10,054 nucleotides of DNA from Clostridiales bacterium (lineage in GTDB: Bacteria > Bacillota > Clostridia > Clostridiales > Caloramatoraceae). Location of the stretch: contig JAOAFH010000048.1 of NCBI GenBank assembly GCA_026416355.1, positions 1 through 10,054 of the forward strand, read 5' to 3'. How positions within the stretch are numbered: the first letter of the stretch is position 1; each line of letters begins with the position of its first letter. The notes below the pieces were generated by a model. That model worked only from the letters and a program-made list of their open reading frames with translations. It searched no databases and was not told the DNA's origin. Shown in pieces: positions 1 through 5,522 of this stretch. The position numbers and the translations under genes are program-made.

Positions 1-95
1 TTTCTATCTATACCAGCTAATATTAAACTACCTATGAAGCAATATAATAAACCTGGATAGATTAGTATATACAATATTCTTTTAACTAATTCCAC
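1..95 (-). CDS. mbhM: Membrane anchor subunit of group 4 hydrogenase, NuoH/EchB/MbhM-like (5' end only)
   Basis: Only the first 31 codons are in the window; the gene runs off the left edge. It starts with GTG at 95-93 and reads VELVKRILYILIYPGLLYCF, then a short hydrophobic stretch ending in AGIDRK. A first transmembrane helix containing YPG and ending in GIDRK is typical of the NuoH/HycD/EchB/MbhM family, the membrane subunit that docks the hydrogenase (or complex I) peripheral arm and carries the start of the proton path. The start is fixed by a GGAGGG site 7 bases upstream that overlaps the stop codon of the preceding MrpD-like gene, so the two are probably translationally coupled. The position right after the MrpD-like gene agrees with a role connecting the ion-pumping arm to the catalytic part. 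The family call rests on a short fragment and on context. Confidence 0.75.
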   Translation of the reverse strand, partial: MELVKRILYILIYPGLLYCFIGSLILAGIDR

Positions 96-102
96 CTCAA
101 GT

Positions 103-108
103 CCCTCC
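103..108 (-). promoter_or_regulatory. Ribosome binding site of the NuoH-like gene, overlapping the previous stop
   Basis: GGAGGG on the minus strand lies 7 bases before a GTG codon at 95-93 and shares its first G with the TAG stop of the MrpD-like gene (110-108). It decides the GTG start: the nearby TTG in another frame soon meets a stop codon. Confidence 0.7.
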
Positions 109-2003
109 TATCTAACGAATGTAAAAACATATAATAATATAACAGCCGCAGTAAATACTACTGAGAGGGCATAATCATTAACTATACCACTATGAATGTT
201 ATGCATGAAATCAAAATAGTGTCTAAACTGATATTTTAATCCCCAGAATAAGTCACTGCCAGCAACATGTGAAAACTCTGAAGATTCTCCACTGAAGAAT
301 ACATCATATTTAGCATCTTCTTCATCTGCATAACTGAAATGCTTTGGATTAAATCCACCTAATACAGCTACTAGTGTAAATGCCAATAAAAGAACACCAA
401 ATAAAATTAACCATGAAATAGGTTGCCAATAACCAGCTAACTTATAATCAATCACTGGTGCACTACCTAGGTTGTTATAGAATTTTGAAGCAAACTCTTT
501 TCCCATCATAGCTTCAACATATCTTGATGCATTCATAACAGCATTAGCTGCTGGAGTAACTAAATATTTTGTTACTATGTTTGGTACTATACCACCAATA
601 ACACATAATATAGCCATAATCCACATTGGTACTCTCATTGAAAGAGGCACTTCTTCAACATTTTTAAATTCCTTTGGTAATTGTCCAAAGAATGCTGATT
701 GTGCAACTTTAATAAATGATGCTAAAGTCATAACGCTTACAAGTAATGCTACTATTGTAACTGGTGCATATCCTGCCTCATAAGTTGCTTGGTATATAAT
801 CCATTTTGAAACAAATCCATTAAATGGCGGAATACCACTTATTGAAAATGCTCCAATTAAGAATATAAAAGCTGTTTGAGGCATTCTCTTGGCAAGTCCC
901 CCTAGTTTATCTAGGTCAGTTGTACCAGTTGCATAGAATACTGCTCCTGCACAAAGGAATAATAGTCCCTTAAATAATGTGTGATTTAGTGCATGATATA
1001 AACCACCTGTAATACCTAATGCAGTTGTTAAACCTATACCAGTTATAACATATCCAATTTGTGATATACTGTGGAATGCTAAAAGTCTCTTAAAGTCATG
1101 TTGAGCAAGTGCCATTGTAACTCCAACAAACATTGTTACAGTTCCCCAGAATATTAAAAGGAATTGCATTGTTGGTAAATTCATGCTTTGATATACAACA
1201 TATATTATTCTTAAAATACCATAAACAGCTGCCTTATTAACTATACCTGAGAAAAGCATTGATATAGATGATGGTGCAGCCATATATGCATCTGGAGCTA
1301 CAAAATGTGTAGGTACTGCAAACACTTTAACTGCATAACCCACTATCATTAAAGCTAAAGCAAATATTGAAGCTACTGTATAGTTATTATACATTTCTCC
1401 AGCAAGTTGTGCTAGATTTAAAGTATGGAACTGTGCGTATAATATTACAGTTGCTAATAATATTAGTGATGAACCTATTGAACCAATTGCAATATATTTA
1501 AATCCTGCTTCTACAGCCTCAGGTCTATTGTTTCTAAATGCTGTTAAAGCAACTGAAGCAAATGTCATTATTTCTATCATTACATACATATTAAATAGGT
1601 CACCAGTAAAGATGAAACCCATTACACTAGCTGACATCATTAAAAATAGAACATAATATTTATCTTTACCAGTTTCATTTTCAATATATTTAAATGAATA
1701 CATTGCAGATAATACTATTGATAAAGAAATAAACAAACCAAAGAATAAGCTAAGTTGATCTACTTCAAGACCAATTCCAATCGCCCAATTTTGAACAGGT
1801 TCCCAATTACCCATCCAATAAGTTAAAACATTTCCTTCTTCTATTATTGGTTTATACATCATTAGTGTAAAAATTAATGATGCAAAAGTAACAATTAATA
1901 CTACTGTATTTCTTAATGTTGTGTTTTTTTCTTTAATTAAAGAAACAATAAAGGCACCAATAAAAAGAGATATTATCGCTAATATAGGTAAATGTTGTGT
2001 CAT
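108..2003 (-). CDS. mbhH: MrpD/NuoL-M-N-like ion-translocating membrane subunit with C-terminal MbhI-like extension
   Basis: This 631-residue polytopic membrane protein belongs to the antiporter-like family (Mrp MrpD, complex I NuoL/M/N, Mbh MbhH), which carries H+ or Na+ through the membrane. Expected charged residues are visible inside helices: Glu144 in NMYVMIEIMTF, Lys226 in YAVKVFAVPTHF, Lys257 in GIVNKAAVYGILR, Lys305 and His311 in HDFKRLLAFHSISQIGY, Lys345 in HTLFKGLLF and Lys400 in GFVSKWIIYQ. The normal core ends around residue 480-510. Beyond it lies another membrane helix (about 528-549), a hydrophilic stretch of about 60 residues with an amphipathic part (about 585-605), and a final helix (610-630). 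From memory of the family, this is about 100-120 residues more than archaeal MbhH and resembles a fused MbhI. The start is ATG at 2003, after GGAGGTTAAAAGG, and overlaps the previous stop as ATGA. It could be labelled mrpD or mnhD in databases. Confidence 0.9.
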   Translation of the reverse strand: MTQHLPILAIISLFIGAFIVSLIKEKNTTLRNTVVLIVTFASLIFTLMMYKPIIEEGNVLTYWMGNWEPVQNWAIGIGLEVDQLSLFFGLFISLSIVLSAMYSFKYIENETGKDKYYVLFLMMSASVMGFIFTGDLFNMYVMIEIMTFASVALTAFRNNRPEAVEAGFKYIAIGSIGSSLILLATVILYAQFHTLNLAQLAGEMYNNYTVASIFALALMIVGYAVKVFAVPTHFVAPDAYMAAPSSISMLFSGIVNKAAVYGILRIIYVVYQSMNLPTMQFLLIFWGTVTMFVGVTMALAQHDFKRLLAFHSISQIGYVITGIGLTTALGITGGLYHALNHTLFKGLLFLCAGAVFYATGTTDLDKLGGLAKRMPQTAFIFLIGAFSISGIPPFNGFVSKWIIYQATYEAGYAPVTIVALLVSVMTLASFIKVAQSAFFGQLPKEFKNVEEVPLSMRVPMWIMAILCVIGGIVPNIVTKYLVTPAANAVMNASRYVEAMMGKEFASKFYNNLGSAPVIDYKLAGYWQPISWLILFGVLLLAFTLVAVLGGFNPKHFSYADEEDAKYDVFFSGESSEFSHVAGSDLFWGLKYQFRHYFDFMHNIHSGIVNDYALSVVFTAAVILLYVFTFVR

Positions 2004-2350
2004 CCTTTTAACCTCCTTACCTCATCGGTATCAAGAGTACCATAATGTTTATTTATCATTACAACAAGTGAAAGAGCTAAAGCTGTAACACATGCACCGA
2101 TAACTATTGATGTAAGTGTTAATGCTTGTGGAACAGGATCTACAAAGAACGAATCTGATTTTAACTCTCCAATTGTAAATATTGGAGCAGTTCCTCCTGC
2201 TTTAAATCCAATGCTAATAAGCAATAGATTTATACCATAATCTAAAAGCCCCATTCCTATTACTATTTTCATTAAATTTTTCTTCATTACAATTGTATAT
2301 AATCCCATTACAATTAGTAATATACATGTAATATAGTTCATCAGTAACAT
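2000..2350 (-). CDS. mbhG: MrpC/NuoK-like membrane subunit of the hydrogenase ion-pumping arm
   Basis: This 116-residue protein has three predicted membrane helices (about 4-22, 28-48 and 73-98). The stretch MGLLDYGINLLLISIGF (33-49) and the motif DPVPQALTLTSIVIGACVTA (71-90) are typical of the MnhC/MrpC family, related to complex I NuoK. In Mrp antiporters and Mbh hydrogenases this small subunit packs against the MrpD-like subunit and helps form the ion path. Asp37 sits inside helix 2, where relatives have an acidic residue. The start is ATG at 2350, with GGGGTGAT just upstream; a second ATG three codons later is too far from this site. It begins 14 bases after the MrpB-like gene and ends in an ATGA overlap with the MrpD-like gene, consistent with coupled translation in one operon. 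Confidence 0.92.
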   Translation of the reverse strand: MLLMNYITCILLIVMGLYTIVMKKNLMKIVIGMGLLDYGINLLLISIGFKAGGTAPIFTIGELKSDSFFVDPVPQALTLTSIVIGACVTALALSLVVMINKHYGTLDTDEVRRLKG

Positions 2351-2364
2351 TTAATCACCCCTAT

Positions 2365-2817
2365 CTATGCTTCCTCATTGTTTAGTAAACCGAACATTAA
2401 TAAAATTAAGAAGCCAATACCAGTTAAAACTTTATATCCTACTGCAAAGTTCATAAGAAATATTGTTCCTGAACTAAATAAATCACCTGGCTTACCTACG
2501 TTATAAAAAACATTTCTGCAGAAATTTGCTGCGTAAAATATTCCTAGTAGAGCAAAAAAGCTGTACATTAAAGCTGCGATAGATTCGCTCTTTTTTAATA
2601 GATTAACATTTAAAGTTTTTGTTGCTTTTTCATAACCATAACCTAAATAAATTAAAACTGCAGCAGAAGCAACCAATACGCCTCCTTGGAATCCACCACC
2701 TGGGCTTAAATGTCCATGTAATATTACATATATACCTAATATTAAACCTATCGGCGCAAAAAAGTCGGCAGCTGTTTTTATTATATAGTTCTTAACTTTT
2801 ATTTCCTTCTTACTCAT
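2365..2817 (-). CDS. mbhF: MrpB-family (MnhB domain) membrane subunit
   Basis: This 150-residue protein has four predicted membrane helices (about 18-34, 47-60, 78-98 and 118-142). The signature GHLSPGGGFQGG (35-46), followed by GVLVASAAVLIYLGYG, identifies the MnhB/MrpB domain; MbhF is the equivalent in Mbh hydrogenases. It is a structural part of the Na+/H+ exchange arm. The start is ATG at 2817, overlapping the preceding mbhE-like stop by 8 bases (ATGAGTAA), with a modest GGAAGGG site about 10 bases upstream. The weaker site suggests that ribosomes arriving from the upstream gene do much of the initiation. The order MbhE-like, MrpB, MrpC, MrpD matches both mrp and mbh operons. Confidence 0.92.
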   Translation of the reverse strand: MSKKEIKVKNYIIKTAADFFAPIGLILGIYVILHGHLSPGGGFQGGVLVASAAVLIYLGYGYEKATKTLNVNLLKKSESIAALMYSFFALLGIFYAANFCRNVFYNVGKPGDLFSSGTIFLMNFAVGYKVLTGIGFLILLMFGLLNNEEA

Positions 2818-3160
2818 CTTTATCTGCCCTTCCTTTCAATGCATTTCTTAATATTACAACTGTACCTGAAATGGCAGTAAATAATACAAATGACTCACCT
2901 AAAGTATCGTAACCTCTGAAGTCAAAAACTATTGCTGTTACAGCATTTATTGCATGTGTTTTGTCGATTGTTTCTTTTACCATTATATTTGCAACGCCAT
3001 CTGCATCATTTGTTTCATATTTTTCAGGATTATTATATAGGTCTACAACATTAACCTTAGTTCCGTCAAAAGTTGAAGGTAATTTTGACATGTCTTTTGC
3101 AACATAACAACCTATAATTAAGAATACTGTTATTGAAAAGTATGCTAAAAACTTCTTCAT
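2810..3160 (-). CDS. mbhE: MbhE-like subunit (equivalent to the last part of MrpA)
   Basis: This 116-residue protein has an N-terminal membrane helix (about 4-22), a hydrophilic middle of about 60 residues, and a C-terminal helix (about 86-106). The motif AINAVTAIVFDFRGYDTLGE (71-90), followed by SFVLFTAISGTVVILR, is characteristic of the part of MrpA that is a separate subunit, MbhE, in energy-converting hydrogenases. It has no catalytic role and is thought to shape the ion path next to MbhD and MrpB. The start is ATG at 3160, overlapping the MbhD stop as ATGA, with an AGGGGGG site upstream. The N-terminus KKFLAYFSITVFLIIGC looks a little like a lipoprotein signal, but the family normally keeps it as a membrane anchor. 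Confidence 0.85.
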   Translation of the reverse strand: MKKFLAYFSITVFLIIGCYVAKDMSKLPSTFDGTKVNVVDLYNNPEKYETNDADGVANIMVKETIDKTHAINAVTAIVFDFRGYDTLGESFVLFTAISGTVVILRNALKGRADKDE

Positions 3161-3405
3161 TTCTTAACCCCCCTAACTTTTCTAAGGGCTACAATGAATA
3201 TTACTGGTTGTAAAACAACTCCAACTGCAGCCTCAGCTATTGCAACGTCAGGAGCATGTAGTAATATAAATTCTAGTGCTACAAAAGAACCTACTACCCC
3301 TAATGCAATAATAGATGACAACAAATCATCAAAATATATAGTCAAAACTGCTGAAACTAATATACCTATTAAAATCAATGCATTTAATAAAACTATATTA
3401 TTCAT
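3157..3405 (-). CDS. mbhD: MbhD-like subunit (DUF4040, MrpA/MrpB-related)
   Basis: This is a short membrane protein of 82 residues with three predicted helices (about 4-24, 28-50 and 55-75). The segment LLHAPDVAIAEAAVGVVLQP (48-67) is the hallmark of the DUF4040 family found in MrpA C-terminal parts and in MbhD. The acidic residues in this motif (Asp53, Glu58) lie in a membrane region and are good candidates for the ion route. I placed the start at ATG 3405-3403 because GGAGGG lies 9 bases upstream and the protein then begins directly with a membrane helix. The open frame extends further upstream to 3486, but that part is hydrophilic, lacks a site and overlaps the MrpG coding region. The true start overlaps the MrpG stop by 8 bases (ATGAATAA). 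Confidence 0.88.
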   Translation of the reverse strand: MNNIVLLNALILIGILVSAVLTIYFDDLLSSIIALGVVGSFVALEFILLHAPDVAIAEAAVGVVLQPVIFIVALRKVRGVKK

Positions 3406-3733
3406 TAGGAAAATCCCTCCCATAATCATCGCATGTAAGTTTTTCAGCCTTAACCCCGCGCTTATATGCTGCTTTACAAATAGCATGTCCTGCCACTGGG
3501 TTTGTTACGATAATAAACACTGCAATAAATAATATCTTTATTGCCATTCCTGTATTTTTTAAATATATTGCATATAAAAATGCGCCAAGCAGTGCTCCTA
3601 ATGTACCAAGTGTTGCAATATTTGTACTTGATTGCATTCTACAATATGCATCTGGCATTCTTAAAACACCAACAGTACCGGCAAATGCAAAGAATAGTCC
3701 GATAGCCATTAGTATATATACTAAATACATCAT
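3398..3733 (-). CDS. mbhC: MrpG/MnhG-family membrane subunit
   Basis: This 111-residue protein has three predicted membrane helices (about 3-25, 40-58 and 64-83) and a hydrophilic tail. The motif GTVGVLRMPDAYCRMQSSTN (19-38) fits the MrpG/PhaG family pattern G-x-R-x-PD-x-y-x-R. The protein is part of the small-subunit cluster (E, F, G) of Mrp antiporters and is MbhC in Mbh hydrogenases. Two adjacent ATG codons are available. The first (3733) is preferred because it overlaps the MrpF stop as ATGA and lies 6 bases after GGAGGG. The last 25 residues are polar and slightly longer than I would expect for a minimal MrpG; their role is unknown. Confidence 0.92.
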   Translation of the reverse strand: MMYLVYILMAIGLFFAFAGTVGVLRMPDAYCRMQSSTNIATLGTLGALLGAFLYAIYLKNTGMAIKILFIAVFIIVTNPVAGHAICKAAYKRGVKAEKLTCDDYGRDFPNE

Positions 3734-3984
3734 AACTTTCCCTCCAGATATTTTGAAATTAAAAGTGTCCCTATGATTCCTAATATTGCTATTGATAGTG
3801 CAATATCTAAATAAATTCCTCTGCCACTATAAACAGAAAATAAAACCAATGCAACAACTGTTAGTATGTCTACGCTATCACCAGCAACTACTCTATCAAC
3901 TGCATGTGGTCCTTTGAAAACTCTATACAATAGGGCAATCGCTAATATTATATATAAAATTGAAACAATAACAAAACCTATCAC
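3730..3984 (-). CDS. mbhB: MrpF/MnhF-family membrane subunit
   Basis: This protein of about 84 residues has three predicted membrane helices. The segment YRVFKGPHAVDRVVAGDSVD is the classic MrpF motif (R-x-x-x-GP-x-x-x-DR-V-x-x-D); the Asp residues after helix 1 are conserved in the family and in MbhB. It forms part of the ion-pumping arm with MrpE and MrpG. Start choice: an ATG at 3990 lies only 2 bases after AAGGAGG, too close for normal initiation. GTG at 3984-3982 has an 8-base spacing and overlaps the MrpE stop as GTGA, matching the ATGA overlaps elsewhere in this operon. I therefore use GTG; the ATG form would add two residues (Met-Glu). Confidence 0.9.
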   Translation of the reverse strand: MIGFVIVSILYIILAIALLYRVFKGPHAVDRVVAGDSVDILTVVALVLFSVYSGRGIYLDIALSIAILGIIGTLLISKYLEGKL

Positions 3985-4499
3985 TTCCATATCCTCCTTA
4001 CCCAGTTTTCTAGAGTACCTTTTATTGCTTCGCCAGCTTTTGTTCTATCCTTTTCACTTACATCAATCCAATGAATATAATAATAATTTTTATTATCTTC
4101 TTCAGTAATTTCCATAGTAATTGTTCCTGGCGTTAACGTTATTGAATTAGCTAACATAGATAAACCATATTCTGATTTTACTTCAGTTGGAACCTTAACT
4201 ATTCCTGGGTTTACCGGTAAGCTTGGTGAAAGTGCTCTTTTTGCAACATCAACATTTGCTTTCCATAGTTCCATTAAAAATATAAAAATGTAAAGAACTA
4301 AATTTAAGAACCTAGCTGGATTAAATAAATAATTTGCATCTTCATGTATGAAGAACCTTGATGTCAAAATAGCCACTAATAAACTTACAATAGCACCTGT
4401 TATCAATTCCTGTGATGTAAATGTCCATGTGAAGATAATCCAGAATAAATAACAGAAAATAAAAGTTGATAAAATTGAATTGAATTTTGATGGTTTCAA
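3981..4499 (-). CDS. mbhA: MrpE/MnhE-family subunit
   Basis: This 172-residue protein has two or three N-terminal membrane helices (about 8-26, 30-48 and 64-80) and a cytoplasmic C-terminal domain. The motif LSMLANSITLTPGTITMEI (113-131) is the MrpE signature, and ELWKANVDVAKRAL (77-90) also fits the family. It corresponds to MbhA, the first gene of the archaeal mbh operon, and is the first of eight consecutive ion-pumping subunit genes here. The start is TTG at 4499-4497, preceded 6 bases upstream by a run of six G in an AAAGGGGGGC site, directly after the hypB stop. No ATG near the N-terminus would keep the first helix intact with a ribosome site, so TTG is preferred. A TTG start may set its level lower than its neighbours. 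Confidence 0.9.
   Translation of the reverse strand: MKPSKFNSILSTFIFCYLFWIIFTWTFTSQELITGAIVSLLVAILTSRFFIHEDANYLFNPARFLNLVLYIFIFLMELWKANVDVAKRALSPSLPVNPGIVKVPTEVKSEYGLSMLANSITLTPGTITMEITEEDNKNYYYIHWIDVSEKDRTKAGEAIKGTLENWVRRIWK
3993..3999 (-). promoter_or_regulatory. Ribosome binding site that decides the MrpF start
   Basis: AAGGAGG is 2 bases from the ATG at 3990 but 8 bases from the GTG at 3984-3982. The spacing and the GTGA overlap with the MrpE stop favour the GTG start. Confidence 0.65.
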
Positions 4500-4505
4500 A
4501 TAAAG

Positions 4506-4511
4506 CCCCCC
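4506..4511 (-). promoter_or_regulatory. G6 ribosome binding site of the TTG-started MrpE gene
   Basis: A run of six G on the minus strand (within AAAGGGGGGC) lies 6 bases before the TTG at 4499-4497 and just after the hypB stop codon (4515-4513). It is the only ribosome site available for the MrpE gene. Confidence 0.6.
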
Positions 4512-4512
4512 T

Positions 4513-5172
4513 TTACGCTTTAATTTTGTTATTTATTTTAATTTTTAATTCATTTACTAGTTCATTAATTCCTTGGTTTGTTTTATTTGATACCCTAAAT
4601 ACTTTTATGTTTTGATTCATTTCCCTTGCTATATTTTCTACCTTTGTATCATTAAATTCAAAATGCTCCTTCATGTCGTATTTATTTAATACTAGTATCT
4701 CTGAAGTTGCAAACATTAAAGGATACTTTTCAACCTTATCGTCACCCTCAGGAATACTTAAAATAGCTATTCTTATATCTTCACCAATATTAAATTCCGC
4801 TGGGCAAACTAGGTTACCAATGTTTTCTACTATAATAACATCAACTTCTTCCAAATTAAAATATTGTAAAATATGCTTTATTGACATTGCTTCAATATGG
4901 CATGCACCATCAGTATTTAATTGAACTACAGGTATATCCATACTCTTTATTTTTTCTGCATCTATTTGACCTGCTATATCTCCTTCAATTACAGCAACCT
5001 TAAATTCTTTTCTAAGTTCATTTATTAGATTTACAATTAAACTTGTTTTTCCTGCACCAGGTGAACCCATAACGTTAATCATATATATTTTTTTATCTTG
5101 GAATGTCTCTTTTATCTCGTTGCTACAATCTTCGTTCCATTCAAGTATTTGTTTCACTACTTTAATTTCCAC
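4513..5172 (-). CDS. hypB: Hydrogenase maturation GTPase HypB (nickel insertion)
   Basis: HypB is the SIMIBI-class GTPase that works with HypA to place nickel in the hydrogenase large subunit. In this 219-residue protein the Walker A motif GSPGAGKTS is at 36-44, Asp65 lies in the EGDIAGQ segment, and the base-recognition motif NKYD is at 163-166. Metal-site residues Cys91-His92 (GACHIEA) and Cys123 (NLVCPAEF) match the interface nickel/zinc site between the two G domains. The N-terminus lacks both the CxxCGC nickel motif of E. coli HypB and a histidine-rich nickel-storage stretch. The start is GTG at 5172, 10 bases after GGAGG, which lies inside the last hypA codons. It follows hypA directly and precedes the MrpE-like gene, so a maturation gene sits inside the structural operon. 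Confidence 0.97.
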   Translation of the reverse strand: MEIKVVKQILEWNEDCSNEIKETFQDKKIYMINVMGSPGAGKTSLIVNLINELRKEFKVAVIEGDIAGQIDAEKIKSMDIPVVQLNTDGACHIEAMSIKHILQYFNLEEVDVIIVENIGNLVCPAEFNIGEDIRIAILSIPEGDDKVEKYPLMFATSEILVLNKYDMKEHFEFNDTKVENIAREMNQNIKVFRVSNKTNQGINELVNELKIKINNKIKA

Positions 5173-5174
5173 GT

Positions 5175-5516
5175 TTAATCAACCTCCAGACTATCTACAT
5201 AGAACTCTTTTCCAGATGTAATTTTTACATTTAAGCTACTGCAATTTTTACATCTTAATCTATGATTCTCAACATTTGATTCTTCACCACAATCATTGCA
5301 TTTTATTTTTGCCTCAACTCTTCTTACTATTAGTTCAGCTCCTTCAGCAATGGTACCCTTACTAGCTATATCAAAATAATCTTGTATAAGTTGGGGAAAT
5401 ATACCCGATAGTTCCCCAACTACAATTTTTATTGCATTAATTTTTTTAAATGTATGCTTTTGAGCTTCTTTTTCAGCTATTTTTATTATCCCTTCAGTTA
5501 TTGCTAACTCGTGCAT
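5175..5516 (-). CDS. hypA: Nickel chaperone HypA
   Basis: This 113-residue protein has the normal length of HypA, which carries nickel to the hydrogenase large subunit together with HypB. The N-terminus MHELAIT contains the nickel-binding His2 with the conserved MHE. The zinc site is formed by two CxxC pairs, CNDC (73-76) and CKNC (89-92), in a C-terminal zinc ribbon. The start is ATG at 5516, with AGGTAGGT upstream, a weaker site than most in this operon, 6 bases after the large-subunit stop. HypB follows with a 2-base gap. A perfect 10-base inverted repeat lies inside the gene at 5389-5421 and is listed separately. Confidence 0.97.
   Translation of the reverse strand: MHELAITEGIIKIAEKEAQKHTFKKINAIKIVVGELSGIFPQLIQDYFDIASKGTIAEGAELIVRRVEAKIKCNDCGEESNVENHRLRCKNCSSLNVKITSGKEFYVDSLEVD
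5183..5187 (-). promoter_or_regulatory. Ribosome binding site of GTG-started hypB
   Basis: GGAGG lies within the last codons of hypA (LEVD-stop), 10 bases before the GTG at 5172-5170. The overlap with hypA coding sequence suggests coupled translation of the HypA/HypB partner pair. Confidence 0.6.
5389..5421. repeat. Perfect 10-base inverted repeat (hairpin) inside hypA
   Basis: AGTTGGGGAA (5389-5398) and TTCCCCAACT (5412-5421) are exact reverse complements separated by 13 bases. In the mRNA this could form a stem with five G-C pairs, unusually stable for this AT-rich region. It falls in the hypA codons for GELSGIFPQL. There is no run of U after the stem, so it is not a usual terminator. Whether it does anything is unknown. 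Confidence 0.5.
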
Positions 5517-5522
5517 AATAAC

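Noticed and set aside
577..783. Plus-strand open frames, including 577-783, 3194-3532, 3866-4108, 4673-4924, 7497-7706, 7660-7887 and 8884-9066
   Set aside because: Each lies inside a well-supported minus-strand gene and reads as its antisense; none shows a recognisable family or fits the dense minus-strand operon.
2512..2525. Perfect 14-base palindrome ATTTCTGCAGAAAT
   Set aside because: It lies within the MrpB-like coding region and is of a length expected by chance about once per window of this size.
3092..3160. Lipoprotein signal in the MbhE-like subunit (LIIGC near residue 18)
   Set aside because: It resembles a lipobox, but the family has an N-terminal membrane helix here and works as an integral membrane subunit; one matching motif is not enough.
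3168..3173. Runs of six G at the ribosome sites of the MbhE-like gene (here) and the MrpE gene (4506-4511) as possible phase-variable tracts
   Set aside because: Six bases is short for frequent slippage, and both fit simple G-rich ribosome binding sites.
3406..3486. N-terminal extension of the MbhD-like subunit to 3486
   Set aside because: The added 27 residues are polar, unlike the family, and lie within the MrpG coding region; a good site selects the ATG at 3405.
108..4499. A stand-alone Mrp Na+/H+ antiporter operon
   Set aside because: Only one large antiporter-like subunit is present and a full MrpA is absent; MrpA-like parts are the small MbhD and MbhE, and a NuoH-like gene follows. 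This is the Mbh hydrogenase layout.
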